DNA from: Pseudomonadota bacterium
Lineage (GTDB): Bacteria > Desulfobacterota > Desulfovibrionia > Desulfovibrionales > Desulfovibrionaceae
Length of the DNA stretch: 58,056 nt
Assembly (NCBI GenBank): GCA_023399375.1
Contig: JAEWPX010000100.1
Coordinates: forward strand, 1-58,056
Reading direction: 5' to 3'
The notes beneath the pieces are model-generated. The model saw only the letters and a program-made list of their open reading frames with translations, had not been told where the DNA came from and searched no databases. The position numbers and the translations under genes are program-made. This document shows positions 42,043-50,544 of this stretch, in pieces; position 1 is the first letter of the stretch, and each line of letters begins with the position of its first letter.

Positions 42043-42462
42043 ATGCGCCGACTTGCCGTCCTCGTTGCCCTGTCCCTGCTCTGTTGCGCCACAGCCGTCC
42101 GCGCCGCCGACATTCCCGACCTGCGCGGCGTTTGGCGCACCGTCGACCACGAAGGCATCACCACCGGCAGCCGCCACTTTCCCCAGGCGGACCAGGAGCC
42201 GCGTTTCGTGAACGGCGCCTTCGCCATGGAGATCACCCGCCAGGAAGGAAGACGCTTTGTCGGCGTCAAAAAAAGCGCCAAGCACCAGGAACGCATCATG
42301 GGGCTTGTGGCCTACGACAACGCGACCGTGCACATCCTGGAGGAGGAAGGCAATTTCCACGGCCGCCTGCTGCCGGACGGCTCCCTGGAACTCATCTACA
42401 GCCACGACGCCGGCGGCAGGCAGGCCATCGGCATCGCCCGCTACGTCAAAGAAAAGCCGTAA
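42043..42462 (+). CDS. Secreted hypothetical protein
   Basis: 139 residues with a signal peptide (MRRLAVLVALSLLCCATAVRA before ADIPDLRGVW). The mature domain (LRGVWRTVDHEGITTGS; AFAMEITRQEGRRFVGVKKS; LELIYSHDAGGRQAIGIARY) has the GxW start and alternating strands of small lipocalin-like beta-barrels found in periplasmic proteins. Function unknown. AAGGAG lies 7 nt before the ATG. Confidence 0.75.
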   Translation: MRRLAVLVALSLLCCATAVRAADIPDLRGVWRTVDHEGITTGSRHFPQADQEPRFVNGAFAMEITRQEGRRFVGVKKSAKHQERIMGLVAYDNATVHILEEEGNFHGRLLPDGSLELIYSHDAGGRQAIGIARYVKEKP

Positions 42463-42594
42463 CCCACCCTGCCGCCCCAGGGAACGTGCCGGCCGCGACG
42501 TGCTTCCGCGTTGCGGCCGGTCAGGGCCGCGCCATCCCGGCAGTGCCCTGCCGCGCCGTCCGGCGAGGCGGCGTGGGCTTCTTTCGCAGGACAA

Positions 42595-42628
42595 ACAAAG
42601 AAGAAAGCCCCCGCCCAATGACGGGGGC
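42595..42628 (-). terminator. Terminator of the TPR gene
   Basis: A GCCCCCG/CGGGGGC stem around CCCAATGA, followed on the minus strand by CTTTCTTCTTTG. It sits 65 nt past the stop of the leftward TPR gene. Confidence 0.75.
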
Positions 42629-42692
42629 CTTGCAGGCAGTTCGCGCGAAAGGCCCCGAGAAAAGCCTTTCGCGGTTGGCGGCCTCCCCGCGC

Positions 42693-43256
42693 CTACTGCT
42701 GCATCATCGGCTTGTAGTGCATGGGGATCTTGATCTTGGGATCGAGTTGCTTGGCCTTGGCGAAGTCGGCCTTGGCCTCGTCGAGCTTGGTCATGGCCCC
42801 GTAGCTAAGGGCGCGGTTCTTGTAATACACGGCCTGCTGCACGCCGGCCTTGCTGTGCTCGATGGCCTTGGTCAGATCGGCCACGGCCTCGGCATGCTTG
42901 TTCTGCATGGCCAGGATGCGCGCCCGGTCGTAATAGGCGGCGGTATAGTCGGGCTTGAGTTCGATGGCCTTGGACAGATCGGCCAGGGCCTCGGCGGTCA
43001 TCTTCTTGTTGGCGTAGGCCGTGCCCCGGTTGGTCAGGGCCAGCGGCAGGAGGTCCTTGGGCGTTGCCGGGTTGTCGATGACCTTGGTCAGGGCTTCGAT
43101 GCCGGCGTTCCAATGCCGTTCGTTCACGGCCTGGACGCCCTTGGCGTATTCGGCGCTGATGGGATCGGACGCGGCCGGCTTTTTCTTGGCCTCGGCCTGT
43201 CCGGCGCAAAACATCAACACGGCTGCAAGCATGGCGACGAATAAACGGCGATACAT
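42693..43256 (-). CDS. Exported TPR protein
   Basis: 187 residues, with a signal peptide (MYRRLFVAMLAAVLMFCAGQAEA). The mature part has three to four TPR repeats (ALTNRGTAYANKKMTAEALADLSKAIELKPD; AYYDRARILAMQNKHAEAVADLTKAIE; YKNRALSYGAMTKLDEAKADFAKAKQLDP). Periplasmic interaction protein, partner unknown. CTGGAG precedes the ATG at 43256; a longer frame to 43292 would disrupt the signal peptide. Confidence 0.82.
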   Translation of the reverse strand: MYRRLFVAMLAAVLMFCAGQAEAKKKPAASDPISAEYAKGVQAVNERHWNAGIEALTKVIDNPATPKDLLPLALTNRGTAYANKKMTAEALADLSKAIELKPDYTAAYYDRARILAMQNKHAEAVADLTKAIEHSKAGVQQAVYYKNRALSYGAMTKLDEAKADFAKAKQLDPKIKIPMHYKPMMQQ

Positions 43257-43644
43257 GGCATTACTCCAGGGTTGATGGTGTCGGTCCTTCATTGCATCTT
43301 ATGCTTACTCCACCGTCTTTGCGCAAGGGGGAATCAAAACAAAACGACTCTCTTTGCTCATTTTTCACAACTATCTATTGTCATTGATAATAATTAACAA
43401 CATGCCGGTGCGTTCGCATCATTGCGCCTGAATGAACACGCACTGACATACCCATAACGTATCATTCGTTTTTCTTCGATCGGATGCGCCGCAAAGCACA
43501 AGGTGCGACGCCGCCAAGTCCTGCGGGCGACGTCGCGCCTTGCGGCAACCCGTGTCGCGTCCTCGAAAACGCGCACGCCTTCGTCGGCAACGACACGCTC
43601 GATTCTTGTCTTTCAACAAACCGCGGCGTCGCATGGAAACAGGA
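43257..43644. other. Gene-free AT-rich spacer
   Basis: 388 nt between the 5' end of the TPR gene and the 3' end of cobT. Its core (43290-43450) is AT-rich against a GC-rich background, and holds the TTGATAATAATTAACAA palindrome. Short open frames here lack ribosome-binding sites. No RNA gene recognised. Confidence 0.6.
43384..43400. promoter_or_regulatory. Operator-like palindrome (Fur-like)
   Basis: TTGATAATAATTAACAA is a 17-nt inverted repeat around one central base with a single mismatched pair, and resembles Fur-type GATAAT/ATTATC half sites. It lies about 128 nt upstream of the leftward TPR gene. A match by eye only. Confidence 0.35.
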
Positions 43645-44712
43645 CTACGCGCCGCTGTTCACCCCGGCCGCAGCGAATGTGGCCATGTCGTTGTAGACGT
43701 TCGCCGCCGCGCGCATGAGAAAAAGCGCCAACGCCGCGCCGGTGCCCTCGCCCAGGCGCAGGCCCAGGTCGAGCAGGGGCTTTTGCCCAAGGGCGTGCAT
43801 GATGGGCGCGTAGCCGGGCTCGGCCGAGGCGTGGCTGATGCATGCGTAGTCGGCCACGGCCGGGGCGATGGCCCGGGCAGCCACGTAGGCGGCGGTGGAG
43901 ATGAAGCCGTCCACGGCGATGGGGAGTTTTTGCGCCGCCGCGCCGAGCACGAGCCCGGCCAGGCAGGCGATTTCCAGCCCGCCGAGCGCAGCGAGGATGG
44001 CCACGGGATCGCCCGAGGAAACGGTTTCGCAGTGCAGGCGCAGGGCCTTGGCCACGACCGCGGCCTTTCGCGCGACGCCCGAGGCGTCGAGCCCCGTGCC
44101 CGGCCCGGTGACCGTTTCCGGCTCCAAGCCCAGATAGGCGCAAAAAAGCGCGGTGGAAGGCGTGGTGTTGGCGATGCCCATGTCGCCCGTGCCGAGGGCC
44201 ATGACGCCCGATGCGGCGGCCTCGGCGGCAAGCGCCGCGCCGAGCAGCAGGGCCTTCTCGCAGGTAACGCGGCTCATGGCCGGGCCCGTGGCCAGATTGG
44301 CGGTTCCCGAGGCCACGCGCGCGCCCGCGAAACGGGGATGGGCGGAGAACGGCTCGCCCAGGCAGCCGGCGTCCACCACGCGCAACTCGATGCCCGCGGT
44401 GTCGGCCAACACGTTGATGCCCGCGCCGCCGGCCAGGAAATTAGCCACCATCTGCCGCGTGACCTCCTGGGGAAAGAGGCTCACCCCTTCCGCGGCCACG
44501 CCGTGGTCCCCGGCGCAGACGTAGATGCGCGCCGGATCGACGACCGGAGCCTTGCCGCCGCGGATGGCGAACAGGCGCGCGGCCAGTTCCTCGAGGCGGC
44601 CGAGGCTGCCGCGCGGTTTGGTCAGATTGTCCAGATGGGCTTGCGCCACGGGGAAAAGCGTGGCGTCCACGGGGGTGATGGCGGCGAGCAGTTCGCGCAG
44701 GGCGGCAGACAT
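43645..44712 (-). CDS. cobT: Nicotinate-nucleotide--dimethylbenzimidazole phosphoribosyltransferase
   Basis: 355 residues. Makes alpha-ribazole phosphate from nicotinate mononucleotide and the lower-ligand base in late cobalamin assembly. Family landmarks: LTKPRGSLGRLEELA, VCAGDHGVAAEGVSLFPQEVT, GAGINVLA, MGIANTTPSTALF, and the C-terminal RLGEGTGAALAL with the catalytic Glu. Length is normal. AAGGAGT lies before the ATG at 44712. No other cobalamin gene and no cobalamin riboswitch is visible nearby; downstream of the phosphofructokinase-like gene in the same direction. Confidence 0.93.
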   Translation of the reverse strand: MSAALRELLAAITPVDATLFPVAQAHLDNLTKPRGSLGRLEELAARLFAIRGGKAPVVDPARIYVCAGDHGVAAEGVSLFPQEVTRQMVANFLAGGAGINVLADTAGIELRVVDAGCLGEPFSAHPRFAGARVASGTANLATGPAMSRVTCEKALLLGAALAAEAAASGVMALGTGDMGIANTTPSTALFCAYLGLEPETVTGPGTGLDASGVARKAAVVAKALRLHCETVSSGDPVAILAALGGLEIACLAGLVLGAAAQKLPIAVDGFISTAAYVAARAIAPAVADYACISHASAEPGYAPIMHALGQKPLLDLGLRLGEGTGAALALFLMRAAANVYNDMATFAAAGVNSGA

Positions 44713-44736
44713 GGAGACTCCTTTGCAATGCGCCGC

Positions 44737-44770
44737 CCGGTCCGGCCCGTTGGAAGCACGGGCGGACCGG
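44737..44770 (-). other. Hairpin between phosphofructokinase-like gene and cobT
   Basis: Thirteen-base arms, CCGGTCCGGCCCGT and ACGGGCGGACCGG, with one bulged G and a GGAAGC-type loop. No T run follows on either strand, so it may be an mRNA stability or processing element more than a terminator. Confidence 0.45.
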
Positions 44771-44828
44771 CAGCGGGTTAATCGATGCATTCAAACAGGG
44801 GAGCGAGCGTTTCGCGCCACGGGCACCT

Positions 44829-46160
44829 TCAGGACGCAAAGGCCGTGAACCGGGGTTGCCCGGTGGAATCGAGCACGGCCTGCCAGTAGTCGGAGCCGGT
44901 GTCGATGCGCTTGCGCTCGCGGGTGACCAGGGGCAGCGGCACGTGGACGTAGCGGTCGTTGACCGAGCCGATCATGATGCCGGTCTTGCCGGCCATGCCG
45001 GCGTGCACGGCCAAGCGGCCGAGGAAGCCGCAATAGACGGCGTCGGCGGTGTTCGCCGCCACGGCGCGCACGATGTAGCTCGGGTCGATGACCTTGAGCG
45101 TGAGGGGCAGGCCCTTTGCCTTGCAATGCCGCTTGATGGCGGCGGCGAAAAGGCCGCAGAAATCGCCGAGCACGGGATTGCCCGAAGGGTCGGTGCGCCC
45201 GGTTTCCGGCACGAGGTGCTGTCCCGCGCCCTCGGCGGCCACGACCACGGCATGGCCGCGGGAGCGCAGCCGTTTTTCCAGGACATCGAGCACGCCGCCC
45301 TCGCCTTCCAGGGCGAAGGGCTCCTCGGGCACGAGCACCATGTTGACGTGCTTGAGCCCCATGCTCGCCTCGGCGGCGATGAATCCGGACTGTCGGCCCA
45401 TGAGCTTGACCAGACCCACGCCGTAGGGCGCGCCGAGCGCCTCCACGTGGGCGCAGGCGATGGCTTCGGTGGCCTGCTGCACGGCCGTGGAAAAGCCGAA
45501 AGTTCGCGAGACGAAATGGATGTCGTTGTCCACGGTTTTGGGGATGCACACGATGCCGATGGCCAGCCCCCGCGAGGCGATCTCCGCCTGGATGGCCGAG
45601 GCGGCGCGCAGGGTGCCCACCCCGCCGATGCACACGCAAAAACCGATGCCCATGCGCTCCATGGCGTCCACGATCTCGTCCACGGGTTGCGGCCCGCGCG
45701 AGGAGCCGAGGATCGTGCCTCCGAATTCGTGGATCTCGGCCACGTTGGCGGGCGAAAACTCCAGCACGTCGTGGCGGCAGGACGGGATGAAGCCGCGCAG
45801 GCCGTAGCGGATGCCGAGCGTGGCGGCCACGCCGTACTGGTGGTGCGCCTCCATGACGATGGAGCGGATGACGTCGTTGATGCCCGGGCAGATGCCGCCG
45901 CAGGTGACGATGGCGACCTTGGTCTTGTGCGGCGAGAAGAAGAGCCGTTCGCGCGGCCCGGCCTCTTCGAAAAAGACCGGCACGGCCCCGTCGCAGGTCA
46001 CGGAGCCGCGCGTGATGCCGACGAGCACGCCGGCGTCGTCCGGCACGAACGCGCCCACGCGTTTGGGGCTTTCGCAGGCGGGCGCACCGAGCGTCGGCAC
46101 GGCCGTGTCCGCGGCGGTCAGGGGCGGCATGTCGGACAGGGCGTCCTTGTTGTTGCGCAT
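44829..46160 (-). CDS. Phosphofructokinase-family protein with altered GGDG motif
   Basis: 443 residues. Long-type 6-phosphofructokinase (TP0108-like group) by layout: GGICPGINDVIR (nucleotide/phosphate loop), catalytic PKTVDNDI (K208, D211, D213), VKLMGRQSGF and the late PSYIVRA block. The usual GGDG(T/S) reads GGVGT (V181 in place of the Asp that helps bind Mg-ATP), while the following Gly is of ATP type. Either the enzyme uses a different ion set-up or it has lost normal kinase activity. ATG at 46160 fits the family better than an upstream start. Confidence 0.82.
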   Translation of the reverse strand: MRNNKDALSDMPPLTAADTAVPTLGAPACESPKRVGAFVPDDAGVLVGITRGSVTCDGAVPVFFEEAGPRERLFFSPHKTKVAIVTCGGICPGINDVIRSIVMEAHHQYGVAATLGIRYGLRGFIPSCRHDVLEFSPANVAEIHEFGGTILGSSRGPQPVDEIVDAMERMGIGFCVCIGGVGTLRAASAIQAEIASRGLAIGIVCIPKTVDNDIHFVSRTFGFSTAVQQATEAIACAHVEALGAPYGVGLVKLMGRQSGFIAAEASMGLKHVNMVLVPEEPFALEGEGGVLDVLEKRLRSRGHAVVVAAEGAGQHLVPETGRTDPSGNPVLGDFCGLFAAAIKRHCKAKGLPLTLKVIDPSYIVRAVAANTADAVYCGFLGRLAVHAGMAGKTGIMIGSVNDRYVHVPLPLVTRERKRIDTGSDYWQAVLDSTGQPRFTAFAS

Positions 46161-46257
46161 GGCGACTCCTTGCGGCATCACGGTTGAAAGGGGACGGCCG
46201 CTCTGGTGTTAGCCTTTTGGCGTTGCGGCGGCAACAGCCGCCCGGCAAGGTGACGAC

Positions 46258-47301
46258 GTGAAACGCATTTTCATATTCCTGCCTCCGCTGCGCGCGGTAT
46301 CCGGCGGCCTGGCCGTGCTTGCGGACACGGCCTGCGGGCTTGCCGCCCTGGGACGCGACGTGGTCCTCGTGCTGCGCGAGCCCGGGGTCACGCCGCTTGC
46401 GCTTCCGGCCGGGCTGCCGGTGGTCCCCCTGGCGACGGCGGGCATGACGCCGGGCGACGTCTTCCTCGTGCCCGAGGGCTGGCCCAACGCCCTGGCCCCG
46501 GGCCTTACCGCCGGGGCGCGCTGCGTGGTCTACTGCCAGAACTGGGCGTACCTGTTTCACGGCCTGCCCGAGGGCGTGGGCTGGGACAGGCTGCCGGTCT
46601 CGTTCCTGGCCGTTTCCGATCCTGTCGCGCGCTACATCGAACTGGCCCTTGGCACGCGCCCGCCGGTGCTGCGTCCGGGCATCGCCCCGACGCGCTTTCA
46701 TCCTCCCGCGTCCAAACCCGCGCCAAGTCCCGTGCGCGTGGGCTTCATGCCGCGCAAGAACAAGGCCCTGGCAACCATGATCCGAAACGTGGCCACTGCG
46801 CGCGCGGCGCGTTCGGGCCTCGCCCTGGAATGGGTCGCCATCGACGGCCTGCCGCCGGACGGCGTGGCCGAGGCGCTGCGCGCCTGTCACGTGTTCCTGG
46901 CCACGGGCTTTCCCGAAGGCTGCCCCCTGCCGCCGCTCGAGGCCATGGCCTGCGGCTGCGTGGTCGCCGGCTTCGCCGGATTCGGCGGTTTCGACTACAT
47001 GCGCCAGGCCGGCGACGGCGGCCACGTCCCTTCGTTCCCCTTGCGCGACGTGCCCTGGGGCGGCAACGGATTCTACGCCGCGGACAATGACGTTTTCGGG
47101 GCGACGGCGTGCCTGGAGGCGGCGGCGCGGCTGTGGATCGAGGGGGGGGAACCTCTGGCCGGCGTGCTTGAAAACGCCATGCTGACCGCGAAGGAATATG
47201 GCGCGAAGCGGGACTTGAAGCCCTTCCTGGACGCATGCGACGGTATCCGCATGGGACCCGTAGCAAATAGCGCGCCCTCTTTTCCGGATCGCGGCGTCTA
47301 G
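46258..47301 (+). CDS. GT4-type glycosyltransferase
   Basis: 347 residues. C-terminal GT-B donor-binding motif FPEGCPLPPLEAMACGCVVAG (split here for length: EGCPLPPLEAM, then ACGCVVAG) is typical of GT4 enzymes. The N-terminal half has the PLRAVSGGLAVLADTACGLAALG acceptor-side opening. Probable role in surface polysaccharide or glycan assembly. The start is a GTG at 46258 with AAGGTG upstream. It converges on the large fusion gene at 47361, which has its own glycosyltransferase-like end. Confidence 0.8.
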   Translation: MKRIFIFLPPLRAVSGGLAVLADTACGLAALGRDVVLVLREPGVTPLALPAGLPVVPLATAGMTPGDVFLVPEGWPNALAPGLTAGARCVVYCQNWAYLFHGLPEGVGWDRLPVSFLAVSDPVARYIELALGTRPPVLRPGIAPTRFHPPASKPAPSPVRVGFMPRKNKALATMIRNVATARAARSGLALEWVAIDGLPPDGVAEALRACHVFLATGFPEGCPLPPLEAMACGCVVAGFAGFGGFDYMRQAGDGGHVPSFPLRDVPWGGNGFYAADNDVFGATACLEAAARLWIEGGEPLAGVLENAMLTAKEYGAKRDLKPFLDACDGIRMGPVANSAPSFPDRGV

Positions 47302-47360
47302 CCTTGTCGGCCGACGCCGCGCCGTTTTCCGCCCCCGGCGTAGCGGGCCGGCGCGCAGGC

Positions 47361-50300
47361 CTACCCTTCCCCGTTTCCGCCCTCCCCTTCCCGGCCCGGC
47401 GTCTGCGGCACGGGCACGCCGCAGGAGGCAAGCAGCAGGTCGATGAGCGTGCCGCCGCTGTGGAAAGCGGCGCAACGCGGCGCGGCGTCCGCGGATTTGC
47501 GGGCCAGGGCGTCGTGGTTGTCGATGAAATGCGCCACCGCCTCGATGACCGACAGGCCGTCGTAGCCGCGGATCAGCGAATAGCCGCAGTCGAACTGCTT
47601 GACCTCGAGCGCGAGCGACGTGCCCACGGGCACGATGAGCGGCACGCCGAGCGCAATGGCCTCGATGACGATCTGCGACGAACGCTCGACGTAGCTCGTG
47701 GGCTGGTACGGCAGAAGCAGCGCGTCGAAGGAGGCGATGAGCCTGTGGAAGTCCTCGCCGACGAAGCAGTTCTCATACACCCGCATGCGGTCGCCGAAGG
47801 AACGCAGCCGTGTGAGCGTGTCGTCGTCCACGAAGCGGCAGGCGAACTGCGCTTCGAACACCACGTCCGGGTAGGCCGGCAGGATCGCCTCGGCGACCTC
47901 GGGCAAAAAGCCCACGCCCTGCTCCAGGCGGCCCTCGCCGGCGTAGCCGATGCGCAGCACGCCCTTCTCGGCCCGGCTGCGGTATTTCTTGGCCGGCACC
48001 TCCAGCTGCAGCGGCACGGGAAAGACCGGACACGGCTTTTCCGCCATCTGCTTGATCTGCGAGCCGATCAGCTTGTTGCTCGCCGCGAAGCAGACCTTGG
48101 GCTCGTTGATGAAGGGCTTGAGCGCGAGCCTAAAGATGGACCGCGCCAGGGCCAGCTGGTCCTTGGCCACGAAGCGGAAGCAGTGGTTCTGGAACTTGAG
48201 GCACAGATGCGGCCGCCGGGCCTTGTCCATGGCCAGATACCAGGCCGCGATGCCGCGCACGATCTTCGGGTCGGAGGTGTGGCAGAAGACGATGTCCGAA
48301 GGGTCGAGGTCGCGCAGATTCTTGAACAGGTTGAATTCGGCGATGCTCCCGGCGATGAGAAAATCCTCCAGCCACGAGCAATAGCGATCCGCGGAGTGGC
48401 TTTCGTAACGCGAAGGCTGGAGCACGGCCTTCGCGCGCAGCACCTTGACCGCCTCGGGCTGGCAGTCGGCGTAGACGTAGAATTCCACAGGCAGCTCGCG
48501 CTTCACGCATGCGGCGAGCACGCCGAGGTTGTAGGCGAAATGGTGGCCGGCCAGGAAACGAAGGCCGTGGTCGAGGACGATGAGGCGGGGGTATTTCCCT
48601 TCCCCGTCCGTACCTGCGGCGGCGTCCTGGTGCGGCGCGTCGGCCGTGTCCATGGCCCGGCGCAGGGTCCTGCCCCAGGACGAGACCGACACGGCGGCGA
48701 GCGACTTGGCCAGGGACGCCTGGGTGGCGGCGTCCGGCGTTTCGCCGTCATCCGGGTCCGCGCCCAGTGCGACGAGGGCCTGCCTGGCCTCGAGGCACTC
48801 GGGATCGAGGGCCAGCGCCCGGCGCAGACACGAGGCAGCCTCCTCGGCAAGGCCCTGATCGCGCAGCAGGTAGCCCAGGTGCAGGCAGGCGGCGGCATTC
48901 GTGGCATCGGCGGCGATGGCCCGGGAAAAAAAGCGCACCGCGTGGTCGAACTTGCGCGCCCGCACGGCGAGGCTGCCGAGCAGGTCGAGGACTTTCCCGT
49001 CCTCGCCGCCGGTATCGAGCAGGTTGCGGCAGATGGATTCGGCAACGGCCGGCCGGCCGTGGCGCAGACACAGCTCCGCCTCGCCAAGGCCCGCGTCGCG
49101 AAGTTCCACCAGGCGCATCTTGCGCGTGCCGTCGCGCTCGGCCACATAGCCCTCGAGGCTCGCGCCGGCGTATTTCTCCAGGCTGCCCGTGCGGCGCAGG
49201 GTGGACAGCGGCGACCCCTCGATCTCGGCAGTGCCCGATTCCTGGAAACTGTCGAGCGGCAGCGAGGAGCGGTAGCGGCGCGTGTCGGCCATCTGTTCGG
49301 GCGTCTCGCCGGGCAGGCCCACGGTGAAGGTGCCGTGCACGGTCATGCCCAGGGCTTTGAGGCGGTAGACCACGTCGCGCGCCTTTTCGAGGTCCAGGTT
49401 CTTGCGCACGATGTTGTCCACGACCCACTGGTTGCCGCTCTCGAAGCCGATCTTCACGCCGAAGCAGCCGCTTTCGCGCATGACCCGCCAGGTGTCCCAG
49501 GCGATGGTGTCCGCCCGGCACATGGCCGACCAGGGCAGCCCCAGGCGCGCCATGACCGCGCAGACCTCGAGCACGTGGCGGTCGCCGAGGTTGAAGGTGT
49601 CGTCGTCGAAATACACGCTCTTGTAGCCGTAGCGGCCGATCAGCTCGGTGAGCATGCCCTCCAGGTAGTCGCCGGAAAGCTGACGCACCCGGCGCACGCC
49701 CGTGCCGTCGGGGTCGTTGTTGGACATGACCGCCGGCCAGACGCAGAAAATGCAGCGGAACGGACAACCCCGGCTGGTGAGCACCTGAAGCTGGGGAAAA
49801 ACCTGTCCCTTGGGATTGGAGTCCCAGTACTTGTTGGCGTGCAGCGGGTCGAAATACGGGTAGGGCGCGGCGTTGAGCTCCGCCTCGGTCAGGATGTCGT
49901 AGCCGACGAGCCCGCTTGCGCCGCCTACGACCTTGACCAGTCCCTTTTCGTATTCGCCCTGGATGACGGCGTGCAGGGGATGGTCGGCCAGGAGCTTTTC
50001 GCCAAGGGACGCGATGGGGCCGGCGACCACCACCCGGGTGCGGGGATATTCCGCAACGATATGCGCGATGAGCTCGGCGTCGTGGCTCCAGCTCGGCGAG
50101 GCGGACTCGATGACGACATAGTCGAATTTCCCGTCGGACAAGTATTTGAAGAACTTGTCGTAGTCCTCGCGCAGCGCGATGGAGTCGCGAAACGAGACCG
50201 CGACCCCGGCCTCCCGGGCCAGATAGGACGCGGCCGAACCCAGGAAGAAGGGATAGGGAATGTAGTCGCCGAAGCGGTACTGGCCGGGCTTTGATCGCAC

Positions 50301-50414
50301 CGTGGAAGTGAACGGCCAGCGCGAGCCGGCGCGCACGCCGGCCAGCAGTCCCGAACCGTAGATGGCGTCGGGGTCCTCGATCCACCAGGGCGGGTTCGCG
50401 CACAGGACTTTCAT
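47361..50414 (-). CDS. Radical SAM-TPR-glycosyltransferase fusion protein
   Basis: 1,017 residues, no signal. Three parts: (1) residues about 1-420, a B12-binding-type N-domain without an obvious cobalamin His motif, then radical SAM with C217, C221, C224 (RGCPFRCIFC) and the TFTVGLPGETPEQM motif; (2) about 440-590, TPR repeats (HAVRFFSRAIAADATNAAACL; EAASCLRRALALDPECLEAR); (3) about 640-1017, a GT4-like glycosyltransferase (RIGYAGEGRLEQGVGFLPEVA; FDALLLPYQPTSYVERSSQIVIEAIALGVP). The combination suggests one polypeptide that makes or alters a group and also transfers sugar, with the TPR part recruiting the target. AAGGAGG lies 4 nt before the ATG at 50414; a GTG one codon earlier is possible. 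Confidence 0.83.
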   Translation of the reverse strand: MKVLCANPPWWIEDPDAIYGSGLLAGVRAGSRWPFTSTVRSKPGQYRFGDYIPYPFFLGSAASYLAREAGVAVSFRDSIALREDYDKFFKYLSDGKFDYVVIESASPSWSHDAELIAHIVAEYPRTRVVVAGPIASLGEKLLADHPLHAVIQGEYEKGLVKVVGGASGLVGYDILTEAELNAAPYPYFDPLHANKYWDSNPKGQVFPQLQVLTSRGCPFRCIFCVWPAVMSNNDPDGTGVRRVRQLSGDYLEGMLTELIGRYGYKSVYFDDDTFNLGDRHVLEVCAVMARLGLPWSAMCRADTIAWDTWRVMRESGCFGVKIGFESGNQWVVDNIVRKNLDLEKARDVVYRLKALGMTVHGTFTVGLPGETPEQMADTRRYRSSLPLDSFQESGTAEIEGSPLSTLRRTGSLEKYAGASLEGYVAERDGTRKMRLVELRDAGLGEAELCLRHGRPAVAESICRNLLDTGGEDGKVLDLLGSLAVRARKFDHAVRFFSRAIAADATNAAACLHLGYLLRDQGLAEEAASCLRRALALDPECLEARQALVALGADPDDGETPDAATQASLAKSLAAVSVSSWGRTLRRAMDTADAPHQDAAAGTDGEGKYPRLIVLDHGLRFLAGHHFAYNLGVLAACVKRELPVEFYVYADCQPEAVKVLRAKAVLQPSRYESHSADRYCSWLEDFLIAGSIAEFNLFKNLRDLDPSDIVFCHTSDPKIVRGIAAWYLAMDKARRPHLCLKFQNHCFRFVAKDQLALARSIFRLALKPFINEPKVCFAASNKLIGSQIKQMAEKPCPVFPVPLQLEVPAKKYRSRAEKGVLRIGYAGEGRLEQGVGFLPEVAEAILPAYPDVVFEAQFACRFVDDDTLTRLRSFGDRMRVYENCFVGEDFHRLIASFDALLLPYQPTSYVERSSQIVIEAIALGVPLIVPVGTSLALEVKQFDCGYSLIRGYDGLSVIEAVAHFIDNHDALARKSADAAPRCAAFHSGGTLIDLLLASCGVPVPQTPGREGEGGNGEG

Positions 50415-50544
50415 CACGCCTCCTTGCGGGGCGCATCCTGCGCGATTTTCCCGCCGCCGTCACCTGCGACGGCCCCATGGACCGACCGACAACACGCCCC
50501 GGCGATACGTCCGCGCGCATTGCCGGGGCATAGACGCCGCGCCG

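Noticed and set aside
44713..44828. Cobalamin riboswitch before cobT
   Set aside because: The spacer is only 116 nt, has no B12-box-like sequence and contains just one GC hairpin.
47304..50294. A 996-codon open frame on the plus strand
   Set aside because: Antisense to the radical SAM fusion gene, which has clear motifs and an AAGGAGG start; composition of the antisense frame is that of a GC-rich shadow.
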